Source: Acidovorax sp. 106
GTDB taxonomy: Bacteria; Pseudomonadota; Gammaproteobacteria; Burkholderiales; Burkholderiaceae_C
Length of the DNA: 64,000 nt
Reading direction: 5' to 3'
NCBI RefSeq assembly: GCF_003663825.1
Contig: NZ_RCCC01000001.1
Location: forward strand, 1,744,501-1,808,500
In this document: piece after piece, positions 24,670 to 34,439 of the stretch
How the letters are laid out: each line of letters opens with the position of its first letter
Numbering within the stretch: position 1 is the stretch's first letter
Position numbers and translations under genes: made by a program
The notes under the pieces: model-generated
What the model was told of the DNA's origin: nothing
Database searches by the model: none
The model's input: only the letters and a program-made list of their open reading frames with translations

Positions 24670-27084
24670 ATGACGACCTCCAATCCCACCCCATCCTCCA
24701 CCCCACCCCCCGTTTCTTCCACTGCGACCGAAGCCGCCCTGTCGCTGGACCTGGGCATTGGCGGCATGACCTGCGCGAGCTGCGTGGGCCGTGTGGAGCG
24801 GGCCTTGCGCAAGGTGCCCGGCGTGCAAGATGCCACGGTGAATCTGGCCACCGAGTCGGCCCGTGTCTCTTTTGCCGCCGTTGAGGCAGCGGCCATGGAG
24901 GCCCAGCTGCGCCGCGCCGTGCGCAATGCGGGCTACGAGCCGCGCGCTGCCGATGCGGGTGATGGGCCTGAGGACGCTTCGCCCTGGGCCGGGTTTTTGC
25001 CTGTGGCGGTGGGGCTGGCGTTGTCGGCACCGCTGGTGCTACCCATGTTGGGCGACCTGTTTGGGCAGCACTGGATGTTGCCCGCCTGGGTGCAGTTTGC
25101 GCTGGCCACGCCGGTGCAGTTCATCCTGGGTGCGCGGTTTTACAAAGCAGGCTGGGCGGCGGCCAAGGCGCTGAGCGGCAACATGGATTTGCTGGTGGCG
25201 GTGGGCACCAGCGCGGGCTGGGGCTTGTCGATGTGGCTGTGGCTGACGGCGCCGACCGATCACCCCGGGCATGTGCCCCATTTGTACTTCGAGGCCTCGG
25301 CCGTGGTGGTCACGCTGGTGCTGCTGGGCAAATGGCTGGAGGCGCGGGCCAAGCGGCAGACCACCGCTGCCATCCGCGCGTTGCATGCGCTGCGGCCGGA
25401 TGTGGTGCATTTGCTGTCTAAAACCGGCGAGGTGGATGTGCCCGTGGCTGAGGTGCTGGTGGGCGACCGGCTGGTGGTGCGCCCTGGCGAGCGCATTGCC
25501 GCCGATGGCGTGGTGGCCGAGGGGCAGACGCAGGTGGATGAATCGATGCTGACCGGCGAGCCCTTGCCTGTGGCGCGCGAGGTGGGTGGGCGGCTGACGG
25601 GCGGTTCCATCAACGGCGAGGGCCGCGTGGTGATGCAGGTGCAGGCGGTGGGGGCCGAGACGGTGCTGGCGCAAATCATCCGTTTGGTGGAAGACGCCCA
25701 GGCCGCCAAGGCGCCGCTGCAGCGGCTGGTGGACAAGGTGTCGGCCGTGTTTGTGCCGGTGGTGCTGGGGCTGGCGCTGATCACCTTGCTGGGCTGGCTG
25801 GCTGCGGGCGCGGGGGCCGAGGTGGCCCTGATCCACGCCGTGGCCGTGCTGGTGATTGCCTGCCCCTGTGCGCTGGGGCTGGCGACCCCGGCGGCCATCA
25901 TGGCGGGCACGGGCGTGGCCGCGCAGCACGGCATTTTGATCAAGGACGTGCAGGCGCTGGAGGTGGCGCACCAGGTGGACACTGTGGCCTTTGACAAGAC
26001 CGGCACGCTGACGGTGGGCCAGCCCCGCCTGGTGGCGCTGGAATTGGTCCCGGGCGCGGATGAAACCACCGTGCTGGCCGCCGTGGCCGGGGTGCAAGGC
26101 GGCAGTGAACACCCCCTGGCCCGCGCCGTGGTGGCTGCTGCCCAGCAGCGCGGTGTGCAGGCCGCCAATGCCGTGCATGCCGACGCTGTGCAAGCCGTGC
26201 GTGCAGTGCCTGGGCGTGGCACTGAGGGCGTAGTGGCTGGGCAGACCTGGCACATCGGCAGCTTGCGCTGGATGCAGGAGCTGGGTGTGGGGCTGGAAGC
26301 AAAGCAGGGCGCAGAGCTGAATGCGGAGCAGCGCACAGCGCACGGGGCACAGGCACAACCCGCAGGGGCCGCGCCGCACCCGCTGGCGGCACGTGCGCAA
26401 GCTTTGCAGGCCGAGGGCTACACCGTGTCGGCCGTGGCTACAGATGCCAAGGACACACCGCAGGGCTTGCAGGTGCTGGCGCTGTTGGCGTTTGGCGACG
26501 AGCCCAAGCCTGGCGCACGCGAGGCGCTGGCGGCGCTGAAGGCGCGGGGCATTCGCACGGTGATGATTTCGGGCGATAACCGGGGCGCGGCCGAGGCCAT
26601 GGCCCGCCGCCTGGGGCTGGACCCTGCGGCCGGTGAAGTGATGGCCGAGGTGCTGCCGGGCGACAAGGCGCAGCAGATACGGCTGTTGCAGCAGGGCAAC
26701 GTCATAGATGTAAAAACCGCCGGGGCCAGCGCCCCACGGCGCCACATTGTGGCGATGGTAGGAGACGGCGTTAACGATGCCCCCGCATTGGCCGCTGCGG
26801 ACGTGGGCATGGCCATGGGCAATGGCACCGATGTGGCCATGCATGCGGCGGGCATCACGCTGATGCGGGGGGACCCGATGCTGGTGGCTGCAGCGCTCGA
26901 TATCTCGCGGCGCACGGTGCGCAAGATCCGCCAAAACCTGTTTTGGGCCTTTGCGTACAACGTGGCGGGCATTCCGCTGGCGGCGTTGGGCTACCTCAGC
27001 CCTGTGGTGGCGGGGGCGGCCATGGCCCTCAGTTCGGTGAGCGTGATGGCAAATGCCCTGCTACTCAAACGCTGGCGCATGTGA
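24670..27084 (+). CDS. copA: Cu(I)-exporting P-type ATPase
   Basis: 804 residues from ATG 24670; the ATG at 24643 lies inside the operator and is unlikely. One N-terminal heavy-metal domain (GMTCASC, about residue 33), then eight membrane segments expected of P1B ATPases. Signature motifs: phosphorylation site DKTGTLTVG, ion channel CPC in [15 protein letters not shown] dipeptide in SEHPLARAV, and hinge [16 protein letters not shown]. It exports Cu(I) from the cytoplasm. There is a repeat-rich insertion near residues 545-580 ([16 protein letters not shown]) in the nucleotide-binding domain. CueR control is indicated by the operator, and the mRNA may be leaderless. Confidence 0.96.
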   Translation: MTTSNPTPSSTPPPVSSTATEAALSLDLGIGGMTCASCVGRVERALRKVPGVQDATVNLATESARVSFAAVEAAAMEAQLRRAVRNAGYEPRAADAGDGPEDASPWAGFLPVAVGLALSAPLVLPMLGDLFGQHWMLPAWVQFALATPVQFILGARFYKAGWAAAKALSGNMDLLVAVGTSAGWGLSMWLWLTAPTDHPGHVPHLYFEASAVVVTLVLLGKWLEARAKRQTTAAIRALHALRPDVVHLLSKTGEVDVPVAEVLVGDRLVVRPGERIAADGVVAEGQTQVDESMLTGEPLPVAREVGGRLTGGSINGEGRVVMQVQAVGAETVLAQIIRLVEDAQAAKAPLQRLVDKVSAVFVPVVLGLALITLLGWLAAGAGAEVALIHAVAVLVIACPCALGLATPAAIMAGTGVAAQHGILIKDVQALEVAHQVDTVAFDKTGTLTVGQPRLVALELVPGADETTVLAAVAGVQGGSEHPLARAVVAAAQQRGVQAANAVHADAVQAVRAVPGRGTEGVVAGQTWHIGSLRWMQELGVGLEAKQGAELNAEQRTAHGAQAQPAGAAPHPLAARAQALQAEGYTVSAVATDAKDTPQGLQVLALLAFGDEPKPGAREALAALKARGIRTVMISGDNRGAAEAMARRLGLDPAAGEVMAEVLPGDKAQQIRLLQQGNVIDVKTAGASAPRRHIVAMVGDGVNDAPALAAADVGMAMGNGTDVAMHAAGITLMRGDPMLVAAALDISRRTVRKIRQNLFWAFAYNVAGIPLAALGYLSPVVAGAAMALSSVSVMANALLLKRWRM

Positions 27085-27203
27085 TAAACCACATGGCCGG
27101 AGCCCGTGATGTCTGGCAAACTGCAACAAATAGTTTCAGAAAAGTAAACTAAAAATTGGCAGCGTCGGCTCTGTTGGCGTATCTCTCTTGAGGAAGGCAA
27201 ATC

Positions 27204-28853
27204 ATGAATCTCTTTTCGCTCATGCGGCTGTTCACCATCCGTTTTCGCATGCTGGGCGCTATTGGTGTGGTGTTGGGCTTGCTGGGTTTGTTGGGTGGTG
27301 CGGGCATGTTGGGCATGTTTCGCATCTATTCCATGAGCGAGGACTTCATGCACCACTCCTTCCAGGAGGTGTCCCACATGGCCCAGTTGCACGCAGCGAT
27401 GGGGGCCATTCGCCAGCATGAAAAGGACATGATCATTGGCTACGAAAAGCCCGAAGCCGTGAAGGCCGCGCACGCCAAGTGGCTGGAGAGCCAGGAAAAG
27501 GCCAAGAAGATTGCCAACCAGTTTTTGGAAGGCGATGAGGATGTGGACAACCCGGTGGTGCGGGAGGTCATCAAGCGGCTGGACAGCTACAAGGAGGCCT
27601 TTGCCCATGTGGCGCGGCAGCTGGAGGCTGGGGGCTACGACACCGCCACTATTGCCAACCGCATGAGCGGCAAGGCCGTGGCTGAGTTTGCCGAGGCCGA
27701 CAAGTTGATGGTGCAACTTGATGAGGTGCTGCGCGCTGAGGTGAAAAACTCAGTGGCTGAGCAACAGACCGTTTCAGAGCAGACGAAGTGGCTGTTTGCG
27801 CTGGCGGTGCTGATCACCGTGGTGGTGGTGGTGCCGCTCACGTTGCTGAACATGCATTCCATCTGCAAACCTTTGGACGAAGCCCAGCGCGTTGCCAAAG
27901 CGATTGCAGGCGGGGATTTGTCGCAGTCCATCCGCTCTGAAGGGCGCGATGAGGTGGCCGATTTGCTGCGCGCCTTGGCCGACATGCAACAGGGCCTGGG
28001 CACGCTGGTGGCGCAGGTGCGCGACGCCAGCGGCAACATCGCCACGGCCAGCCAGGAGATTGCCACGGGCAACCAAGACCTGTCGCACCGCACCGAGCAA
28101 ACCGCCAGCAATGCCCAGGCGGCGGTGAGTTCGCTGTCACAAATCACAGCCACGGTGCAGCAAACGGCGTCTTCCTCGCAAATGGCCAACCAGCTGGCGG
28201 CCTCTGCATCGAGCACGGCCACGCGGGGTGGCTCGGTGGTGGAGCAGGCGGTGTCCAGCATGCACGAGATCTCGGCTTCCAGCCGCAAGATCGGCGACAT
28301 CATCGGCCTGATCGATTCGATTGCCTTCCAGACCAACATCCTGGCGCTGAACGCCGCCGTGGAAGCCGCCCGCGCGGGCGAGCAAGGCCGAGGCTTTGCC
28401 GTGGTGGCCAGTGAAGTGCGCAGCCTGGCCCAGCGCTCGGCCGCTGCGGCCAGCGACATCAAGGTGCTGATCCAGAGCAGCGTGACCGCCGTGAACGGCG
28501 GCGTGCGCCATGTGGAAGACGCGGGCACGGCCATGAAGGACATCGTGAGCAGCGTGCAGCGCGTGGGCGACATCATTGGCGAGATCACGGCAGCGGCTTC
28601 AGAGCAGTCTGCGGGCATCGGCCAGGTGAACCAGTCGGTGGGCGAGATCGACCGCATGACCCAGCAAAACGCAGCGCTGGTGGAAGAGTCTGCCGCCGCC
28701 GCCGAATCCTTGCGCGAGCAGGCCGCACGCCTGTCGCAGGTGGTGCAGCAGTTCCGTTTGTCGGCAGCCATGGACCATCACCAGCACGCCGCTGCGCCTG
28801 CCCCGCAAGGTTTGTCTGCCCCTCGCTCTGGCCCGCGCGCCTTGCTGGGCTGA
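27204..28853 (+). CDS. Methyl-accepting chemotaxis protein 1
   Basis: 549 residues: TM1 at about 12-35, periplasmic four-helix-type sensor to about 190, TM2 about 193-215, HAMP 215-270, signalling domain 275-520. The hairpin tip region is standard ([26 protein letters not shown]). GAGGAA lies upstream of ATG 27204. It lacks the C-terminal CheR-binding pentapeptide, unlike the receptor at 34891. The sensor gives no ligand clue. It is monocistronic, ended by the terminator at 28911. Confidence 0.93.
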   Translation: MNLFSLMRLFTIRFRMLGAIGVVLGLLGLLGGAGMLGMFRIYSMSEDFMHHSFQEVSHMAQLHAAMGAIRQHEKDMIIGYEKPEAVKAAHAKWLESQEKAKKIANQFLEGDEDVDNPVVREVIKRLDSYKEAFAHVARQLEAGGYDTATIANRMSGKAVAEFAEADKLMVQLDEVLRAEVKNSVAEQQTVSEQTKWLFALAVLITVVVVVPLTLLNMHSICKPLDEAQRVAKAIAGGDLSQSIRSEGRDEVADLLRALADMQQGLGTLVAQVRDASGNIATASQEIATGNQDLSHRTEQTASNAQAAVSSLSQITATVQQTASSSQMANQLAASASSTATRGGSVVEQAVSSMHEISASSRKIGDIIGLIDSIAFQTNILALNAAVEAARAGEQGRGFAVVASEVRSLAQRSAAAASDIKVLIQSSVTAVNGGVRHVEDAGTAMKDIVSSVQRVGDIIGEITAAASEQSAGIGQVNQSVGEIDRMTQQNAALVEESAAAAESLREQAARLSQVVQQFRLSAAMDHHQHAAAPAPQGLSAPRSGPRALLG

Positions 28854-28910
28854 TGTGTTGATGTGTTGACTGGCGGATGCCCAGCGAGTTGGGCTTGCTG
28901 CCTATTTTGC

Positions 28911-28940
28911 AAACCCCCACTGGTTGGGGGTTTTGCTTTT
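28911..28940 (+). terminator. Terminator after chemotaxis receptor 1
   Basis: AAACCCCCA and TGGGGGTTT form a 9-bp stem followed by TTTTG and more T residues. Confidence 0.85.
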
Positions 28941-29062
28941 TGGAGCCCTCGTTTTGTGCCGTCCAGTGTCCGACGCCCTGGCATTTGTTGACCTGCGTCA
29001 GGCATGGGCTGGCGCAGCCGTGGCACGCTCGCCGCTTCGTTCACCCGCCCAGCGATTGCCCT

Positions 29063-29641
29063 ATGCCTCCCGTCAGTTTGCAGATCATCCGTGAAGAACA
29101 TGCATCGCTTGCAGCGGTGTTGCAATCGCTGAGGCTGCTGATGGACCAGGGCCCTGGAGACAACCCCGCCACGTTTTTTGATGTGACGCGCGCCATGTTG
29201 TTTTACATCGACGAGTTTCCTGAACGCCAGCACCACCCCAAAGAATCCGAGTGTCTCTTCCCCCGGGTCGCGTTGTGCGCGCCCCATGTGGCCGAGGTGA
29301 TTGCCCGGCTGGACAAGGAGCACGAGAGTGGCGAGGCAGCGGTGCGGGAGCTGCAGCACCTGCTGCTCGGCTGGGAGTTGATGGGCGAAGGGCGGCGCGA
29401 GGCGTTTGTGCAGGCCCTGGGGCGCTACATCGACTTCTATTTGAATCACATGCGCCTGGAAGAAACCCAGGTGCTGCCTGCAGCGCAGGCGTACCTGGGC
29501 CCGGAAGACTGGGCGGCCGTGGATGCGGCGTTTGCCACCAACACCAACCCCCTCACGCACGGCCGCCCGCGCGACCCGGCGTATGACCGTCTGTTCACCC
29601 GCATCGCAATGCGGGCCCCCAGCCCGATAGGACTGGGCTAG
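29063..29641 (+). CDS. Hemerythrin/HHE-domain protein
   Basis: 192 residues from ATG 29063. Iron-ligand residues fall in the family pattern: REEHASL, HHPKESECLFP, KEHESGE and NHMRLEETQVLP. Proteins of this type bind a di-iron centre and are used in oxygen or nitric-oxide sensing, storage or damage repair. No signal peptide. Its stop codon lies within the left arm of a 171-bp hairpin element. Role inferred from family only. Confidence 0.85.
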   Translation: MPPVSLQIIREEHASLAAVLQSLRLLMDQGPGDNPATFFDVTRAMLFYIDEFPERQHHPKESECLFPRVALCAPHVAEVIARLDKEHESGEAAVRELQHLLLGWELMGEGRREAFVQALGRYIDFYLNHMRLEETQVLPAAQAYLGPEDWAAVDAAFATNTNPLTHGRPRDPAYDRLFTRIAMRAPSPIGLG

Positions 29642-29807
29642 GAGTCTGCGCGGCAGAAGGAGCATCGGCTGCAACGTGCGATAAACCGGTCTCGCGCGGT
29701 ACTACCTCCTGCGCCCAGGGGGCCACCCTGGGCTTGTCGGTAGCACCACGCGATCCTCGGTTTTCGCGCGTTTCGCTTCGATGCCTTCTGCCGCGCAGAC
29801 TCCTAGC
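29637..29807. repeat. 171-bp long-hairpin element between convergent genes
   Basis: Perfect 24-bp terminal inverted repeats (GCTAGGAGTCTGCGCGGCAG... and its complement). The interior also folds: GCATCG/CGATGC, a partly paired stretch, CGCGGTACTACC with GGTAGCACCACGCG, and an apical CCCAGGG/CCCTGGG. The whole element is therefore one long imperfect hairpin. It joins the 3' ends of the hemerythrin gene and the NemA-like gene. It could be a miniature mobile element or a two-way terminator; no transposase is near. Confidence 0.85.
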
Positions 29808-29854
29808 AAGCCCCGGGGCGGCTTTGCCGCCGATGTGGGGCGCTGTGCTGTGGT

Positions 29855-30961
29855 TCAGCCCGCCGTGAGTGTCGGGTAGTCCGTATACCCCTCGGCCCCG
29901 CCACCGTACAGCGTGGCACGGTTGAGTTCGTTGAGCGGCGCGTTTTGCTTGAGGCGTTGCACGAGGTCGGGGTTGGCGATGAAGGGGCGGCCAAAGGCCA
30001 CGATGTCGGCCCCGTGGGCCAGTGCCGATTCGGCCAGTGCCCGGTCGTAGGCGTTGTTCACCATCCAGGCGCCCTTGCCGCCCGCGGTGCGGTAGGCGGT
30101 GCGCATTTCGTCGTAGCTGAAGGGGCGGTCTGCCAGCTCGCGGGGGCCGCCGGTAGCGCCTTCGATCACATGGATGAAGGCCAGGCCCAGCTTGGCCAGT
30201 TCGCACGCCACGTAGTCAAACAGCAGCTGCGGGTTGGCGTCCACGATGTCGTTGGCGGGGGTGACGGGCGAGAGGCGGATACCGGTGCGCCCGCCGCCGA
30301 TTTCGTCCACGATGGCGCGGGTCACCTCCAGCAACAGGCGCGCGCGGTTTTTGATGCTGCCGCCGTAGTCGTCGGTGCGCTGGTTGGCGCCGGTCTTGAG
30401 GAATTGGTCGATCAGGTAGCCGTTGGCGGCGTGGATTTCCACGCCATCAAACCCGGCGGCAATGGCGTTGCGCGCGGCGTGGCGGTAGTCCTGCACGATG
30501 CCGGGCAACTCTTCAGCGTCCAGCGCGCGGGGCTCGGACGTTTCCGTGAAGGTAGGCACGCCGTCTTTGATGAGCACCGTCTTGGCATGGGCGCGGATGG
30601 CCGAAGGGGCCACGGGCTGGGCGTTGCCGGGCTGCAGCGAGGTGTGCGAGATGCGGCCCACATGCCACAGCTGCACCACAATCTTGCCGCCCGCCTGGTG
30701 CACGGCGCGGGTCACCTTTTTCCAGCCGTCCAGCTGCTCTGTGCCGTACAGACCTGGCACATCGGCATAGCCCTGGCCCTGGGGGCTGATGGCGGTGGCC
30801 TCGGAGATGATCAAGCCCGCGCTGGCACGCTGCGCATAGTAGGTGGCGACCAGATCGGTGGGAATGGCCTCGGGCGAGCGGTTGCGGGTGAGGGGGGCCA
30901 TCGCAATGCGGTTGGCCAGGGCGATGTCACCGGCTTGGGTGGGTTCGAACAGGGAAGTCAT
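29855..30961 (-). CDS. nemA: Old-yellow-enzyme family alkene reductase
   Basis: 368 residues from ATG 30961. An FMN-dependent reductase of activated C=C bonds and electrophiles such as N-ethylmaleimide. Visible family features: LFEPTQAGDIALANRIAMAP, the WHVGR strand, EIHAANGYLIDQFL with the substrate-binding H-x2-N, NQRTDDYGGS, and GRPFIANPDL that binds FMN phosphate. A GST gene follows upstream on the same strand 270 bp away, fitting a detoxification neighbourhood. The name NemA is by family; the physiological substrate is unknown. Confidence 0.9.
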   Translation of the reverse strand: MTSLFEPTQAGDIALANRIAMAPLTRNRSPEAIPTDLVATYYAQRASAGLIISEATAISPQGQGYADVPGLYGTEQLDGWKKVTRAVHQAGGKIVVQLWHVGRISHTSLQPGNAQPVAPSAIRAHAKTVLIKDGVPTFTETSEPRALDAEELPGIVQDYRHAARNAIAAGFDGVEIHAANGYLIDQFLKTGANQRTDDYGGSIKNRARLLLEVTRAIVDEIGGGRTGIRLSPVTPANDIVDANPQLLFDYVACELAKLGLAFIHVIEGATGGPRELADRPFSYDEMRTAYRTAGGKGAWMVNNAYDRALAESALAHGADIVAFGRPFIANPDLVQRLKQNAPLNELNRATLYGGGAEGYTDYPTLTAG

Positions 30962-31105
30962 GGACACTTTCCGCAATGAAGATTGCATACGATGGATCAC
31001 CCCCCAAGCGTACTGCTGCTGGCCAAAACGTGCCGCCCGAATGCGTCAATAAGGATTCTCTTTTTGTGGTGACTCAAGGGACTTTGAGGGAGGGCAGCAC
31101 AGCGG

Positions 31106-31121
31106 CGTTTCACGTGGAACC
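31106..31121. other. parS-like site 1
   Basis: CGTTTCACGTGGAACC matches the parS consensus TGTTTCACGTGAAACA in its GTTTCACGTG-GAAC core with one internal change. It is the same variant core as the site at 40613. It lies in the promoter-side gap between the NemA-like and GST genes, 10 kb before parA. Confidence 0.75.
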
Positions 31122-31149
31122 TTGCCTTGCCTTGCCTTGCCTTGCCATG
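31120..31149. repeat. CCTTG pentanucleotide tandem repeat
   Basis: Five perfect CCTTG units (31120-31144) plus a CCATG variant, directly next to the parS-like site. It is intergenic. Confidence 0.85.
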
Positions 31150-31170
31150 CCGCTGATGGTCCGGCCCATG

Positions 31171-31203
31171 AAAAAAGCGCAGCCTCCTTGCGAAGGTCTG
31201 CGC
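31171..31203 (-). terminator. Terminator of the GST gene
   Basis: On the reverse strand GCGCAG...CTGCGC forms a stem with an inner CCTT/AAGG pair, followed by six T residues. It lies just past the GST stop. Confidence 0.85.
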
Positions 31204-31233
31204 TGATGGGGGCTGGGTGCAGGGCGTTGCCGC

Positions 31234-31839
31234 TTACTTGAGCAGACCTTCCGCCTTCAAAGCCGCCTGCACGCCGGCTCGCGCCTCCATGCGTTGCTTA
31301 AAGGCTTGCAGGTTTGCCAGGCCCGAGGTGTCCACGCCCACAAACTGGCCCCAGCGCGAGACGGTGTACAGGTAGCCGTCGGCCACGCTGAAGCTGCCCA
31401 GCAGGTAGTCCTTGCCCGCCAGTTGCTTATCGACCCACGCAAAGCGGCTTTGCAGGCGCTCGCGCACGATGGGCTTGTACTCTTCTGGCGTGCCCGGGGC
31501 AAACAGCGGGCTGTGGCCCTTGTGCAGCTCGGTGCCGATGAAGGTCAGCCACTCTTGCAGGCGGTAGCGCTCCATGGTGCCGTTGGCAGGGGCCAAGCCC
31601 TTGCTGGGCACCTGGTCGGCCACATACTGCACGATGGCGGGGCCTTCGCGCAGGCGCTCGCCGTTGTCCAGCTCCAGCACGGGCACGTAGCCCAGTTCGT
31701 TGATGGTGTAGAAGTCGGTGCCGTCTTGCAGCTTGTGCGTCTTGGTGCTGGCCAGCACGGCATCAAACGCCAGGCCCGCTTCGTGCAGTGCGATGTGGGG
31801 CGACAGCGAGCAGGCGCCGGGGGAGTAATACAACTTCAT
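31234..31839 (-). CDS. gstA: Glutathione S-transferase, beta class
   Basis: 201 residues. Start MKLYYSPGACSLSPHIAL has the beta-class cysteine at position 10. The glutathione site GYVPVLELDNG and EGPAIVQYVAD follow, then the helical C-terminal domain. It conjugates glutathione to electrophiles in the cytoplasm. ATG 31839 follows an AGGAGT-type site. It is the usual length and appears intact. Confidence 0.92.
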   Translation of the reverse strand: MKLYYSPGACSLSPHIALHEAGLAFDAVLASTKTHKLQDGTDFYTINELGYVPVLELDNGERLREGPAIVQYVADQVPSKGLAPANGTMERYRLQEWLTFIGTELHKGHSPLFAPGTPEEYKPIVRERLQSRFAWVDKQLAGKDYLLGSFSVADGYLYTVSRWGQFVGVDTSGLANLQAFKQRMEARAGVQAALKAEGLLK

Positions 31840-31938
31840 CCATGACTCCTATGTGTTGTGAAGGAAGGCCGCCATCGTAAGGCGGCGCAGTGCTTTGTGC
31901 CGCCTACAGGGCATTGCGGCGCTGTGGTGTGCTGGGTC

Positions 31939-32709
31939 TTACTCGTCAAAGCCCGGTGCTTCCCGCTGCACCTTGCGCAGCAGCGCAGGCCAGGCAAAGG
32001 CACCACCGAGCCCGCCCGTCTGCACGCGCATGGCCTGGGCTACGCCACTGACGATGCGCGGGTCCACGGCAATCAGCTCGCCACCGGCCTGCGCGTCGAT
32101 CTGGATGCGGCAGGTGTTCTCAAAGGTGTACATCGACAAGAACGCATCGGCAATGGTTTTGCCTACCGTGAGCAGCCCGTGGTTGCGCAGCATGAGGAAG
32201 TTAGCCTGGCCCAGGTCGGCCTGCAGGCGCGGCTTTTCTTCGTCACGAAAGGCCACGCCCTCGTACGCATGGTAGGCCAGCGAGCCCAGCACAAAGGTGC
32301 TTTGCTGGCTGATGGGCAGCACGCCGCCTTTTTGTGCGCTCACGGCCACACCGGCGCGCGTATGGGTGTGCAGCACGCAGCCTGCCTCCGGCCGGGCCTC
32401 GTGCACCGCGCTGTGGATCACAAAGCCCGCCGGGTTCACCGGGAAGGGCGAGTCGTGCAGCTTGTTGCACTGCATGTCCACCTTGATAAGGCTCGATGCC
32501 GTGATCTCGTCAAACATCAGCCCATAGGGGTTGATGAGGAACTGGTGCTCAGGCCCCGACACCGATTCAGGCAGCTTGGCGCTGATGTGGGTGAAGACCA
32601 GATCGCTCCAGCCGTACAGGGCCACTAGGCGGTAGCAGGCGGCCAGGTCGCAGCGCAGTTGCCATTCTTCGGCGTGGACGCTGTCTTTCAGCGAGGGGAT
32701 GGAATGCAT
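31939..32709 (-). CDS. Class II aldolase/adducin family protein
   Basis: 256 residues from ATG 32709, with GGAG about 9 nt upstream. It has the zinc-dependent fold: GWSDLVFTHISAKLP, FLINPYGLMFDEITASSL, metal ligands in VLHTHTRAG and the late NHG of LRNHGLLTVG. Family members are fuculose-phosphate-type aldolases or unrelated lyases; many bacterial paralogues of this length have no known substrate. No linked sugar-kinase or isomerase gene is present, so the substrate is left open. Confidence 0.87.
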   Translation of the reverse strand: MHSIPSLKDSVHAEEWQLRCDLAACYRLVALYGWSDLVFTHISAKLPESVSGPEHQFLINPYGLMFDEITASSLIKVDMQCNKLHDSPFPVNPAGFVIHSAVHEARPEAGCVLHTHTRAGVAVSAQKGGVLPISQQSTFVLGSLAYHAYEGVAFRDEEKPRLQADLGQANFLMLRNHGLLTVGKTIADAFLSMYTFENTCRIQIDAQAGGELIAVDPRIVSGVAQAMRVQTGGLGGAFAWPALLRKVQREAPGFDE

Positions 32710-32811
32710 GGGAGTGTCTCCAGATGTGGGTGAAGACACTGTAGGCCGCCCGCGCCAGCGTGGCTGTCAGGCACGCTACACAGGCGGTGGGCGTGTTGGC
32801 CCGCTTGATTA

Positions 32812-32872
32812 TTCAAAAATAATAGCTGCCAGCGCTGGTTGGATAAGCGCTGGCAGCCTATTTGGCTTGAAA
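32812..32872. repeat. Dispersed AGCGCT-type palindromic repeat, copy 4
   Basis: Perfect 12-bp arms GCTGCCAGCGCT and AGCGCTGGCAGC around a 9-nt loop, with flanking AAAATAATA and TTTGGCTTGAAAT. It ends one base before the stop codon of the carboxymuconolactone decarboxylase gene and could form the 3' end of its mRNA. Confidence 0.85.
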
Positions 32873-33343
32873 TCACGCCACGGGCGTTTGCGGGATCGGC
32901 GCACGCATGCCTGCGTTGATCAGGTTCCAGGCGTTGATGATGGCAATGGCAAAGCCCAGGTCGGAGATTTCCGCATCGCTGAACACGGCCTGCAGCTGGG
33001 CAAACTCTTCGTCGCTCGCATCGCTGTGGGGCGTGGCGGTGATGACCTCGGCCCAGCGCAGGGCGGCGCGCTCGCGGTCGCTGAAGAACGGGGCCTCGCG
33101 CCAGGCGGCCACGGCGTTCAGGTGACGGGGCTCCATGCCGTCTTTGACGAGCACATGCCAGTGCATGTCCATGCAATAGGCGCAGCCGTTGATTTGCGAC
33201 ACGCGCAGGAACACCAGCTCGGTCAGGCGCAGGCCCAGTGGGCCTTTCTTGACGGTGTCTGACAGGTTCACCAAGCCCATGAAGGCCTTGGACGACAGCT
33301 GGTGGTAGGGCAGGCGGGCGGTGTGGGGGGTGCTGGAGGTCAT
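32873..33343 (-). CDS. Carboxymuconolactone decarboxylase family (AhpD-like) protein
   Basis: 156 residues. The redox CxxC of the AhpD-like group is present in NGCAYCMDMHW (about residues 54-64), with the helix ending HVLVKDG. Such proteins are peroxidase-like or gamma-carboxymuconolactone decarboxylases. The gene has an ECF41-type promoter at 33425-33451 and sits immediately downstream of the ECF41 sigma gene, the classic association of that sigma group. So an oxidative or electrophile-stress role is likely. Confidence 0.9.
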   Translation of the reverse strand: MTSSTPHTARLPYHQLSSKAFMGLVNLSDTVKKGPLGLRLTELVFLRVSQINGCAYCMDMHWHVLVKDGMEPRHLNAVAAWREAPFFSDRERAALRWAEVITATPHSDASDEEFAQLQAVFSDAEISDLGFAIAIINAWNLINAGMRAPIPQTPVA

Positions 33344-33424
33344 GTCAGGTCCTTAGGTTGGAAGCGTTGGGGTGCAAGTGCAAAGGGGCATGAATGCGGC
33401 CAGGTGGCCTGTTCATGTCCATAA

Positions 33425-33451
33425 GACGCAGCCCGTGCGGTGTTTGTGACA
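33425..33451 (-). promoter_or_regulatory. ECF41-type promoter of the CMD gene
   Basis: On the reverse strand: -35 TGTCACA (33445-33451), 16-nt spacer, -10 CGTC (33425-33428). The same elements with the same 16-nt spacer precede the sigma factor gene. The match to the ECF41 promoter motif is from general knowledge of that group. Confidence 0.8.
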
Positions 33452-33484
33452 GCGCAGGGCCCCAACGCCCCATTCCCTGGAGCA

Positions 33485-34387
33485 TCAGTCCAGCGTGGTG
33501 GCAATGCCGGTGAGCTTGTCGGGGTTGCGCACGGCGTAGATGGCCACGATGCGCTCGCCGTCCGTCACAAACGCCTGGGCGGATTCGATGCGGCCCTCCA
33601 CGTAGCGCAGCAGCCCCGGCTCGCCGTTGATGAGCGCCATGCGGTACGCCACCTGCGGTCCCAGGCGGAGGAACAGCGCCCAGTACAGGTTGGCAATGCG
33701 AAACGGCCCCACCAGTGGCTTGGGGAAGGACGGCACCTTGCCGCCGCCGTCGCCAATGAGCTGCGCATCCTCGCTGATCAAGGCCTCGATGGCGTTGCGG
33801 TCGCCACTGTGGGCGGCCTGCATGAAGCGCTGCAGCAGCTGTTGGTGCACCGTGCGCGGCACCTCAAAGCGCGTGCGCGCCTGCTGCACCCGCTCGCTGG
33901 CGCGGTGCACCAGTTGGCGGCAGGCGGCCTCGGTTTTGCCTAGCTGCGTGGCAATGTCGGCGTAGTCGTAGTCAAACACCTGGCGCAACAAAAATGCCGC
34001 GCGCTCCTCAGGCCCCAGCCGCTCCAGCACGTACAAGAACGCCACCGACAGCTCCCCCGCCAGCTCGGCCGCCGACTCTGGTGTGTGGTGGTGCTGCGCG
34101 CCTGCCTGCTGTTCAACCAGCGGCTCGGGCAGCCACCAGCCCACATAGGCCTCGCGCTCGGCCTTCAATGCGCGCAGCCGGTCAATCGACAGGCGCGTCA
34201 CCACCGTTACCAGCCACGCCTCGGCCGACTGCAGCGCGGCGGTGTCCTGGCGGCTCCAGCGCAGCCAGGCGTCCTGCAGCGCATCCTCGGCATCGGCCCG
34301 CACCCCCAGCATGCGGTAGGCCAGCCCGAACAGGCGAGGGCGCAGGGTGGTGAAGGGGTCTGCTGTGGGCGCTATTGGGGTTGTCAT
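33485..34387 (-). CDS. sigJ: ECF41-family sigma factor with SnoaL-like C-terminal domain
   Basis: 300 residues. Sigma region 2 (about 12-80: RPRLFGLAYRMLGVRADAEDALQDAWLRW) and region 4 (about 118-170: LGPEERAAFLLRQVFDYDYADIA) are followed by a SnoaL/NTF2-like domain (about 185-300). Two motifs that mark the ECF41 group are intact: D-G-G-G-K and N-P-D-K-L. In this group the C-terminal domain takes the place of an anti-sigma factor in control. It has its own ECF41 promoter (34440-34466), so autoregulation is expected. Confidence 0.92.
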   Translation of the reverse strand: MTTPIAPTADPFTTLRPRLFGLAYRMLGVRADAEDALQDAWLRWSRQDTAALQSAEAWLVTVVTRLSIDRLRALKAEREAYVGWWLPEPLVEQQAGAQHHHTPESAAELAGELSVAFLYVLERLGPEERAAFLLRQVFDYDYADIATQLGKTEAACRQLVHRASERVQQARTRFEVPRTVHQQLLQRFMQAAHSGDRNAIEALISEDAQLIGDGGGKVPSFPKPLVGPFRIANLYWALFLRLGPQVAYRMALINGEPGLLRYVEGRIESAQAFVTDGERIVAIYAVRNPDKLTGIATTLD

Positions 34388-34439
34388 GGTGTGGGCAATG
34401 GACGGGGTTAAAGCCTGGCTTGGCTACTTGGCCTTGTCA

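Noticed and set aside
25039..26934. Minus-strand open frame (631 codons) opposite copA
   Set aside because: Antisense to a complete P-type ATPase; composition is typical of a shadow frame.
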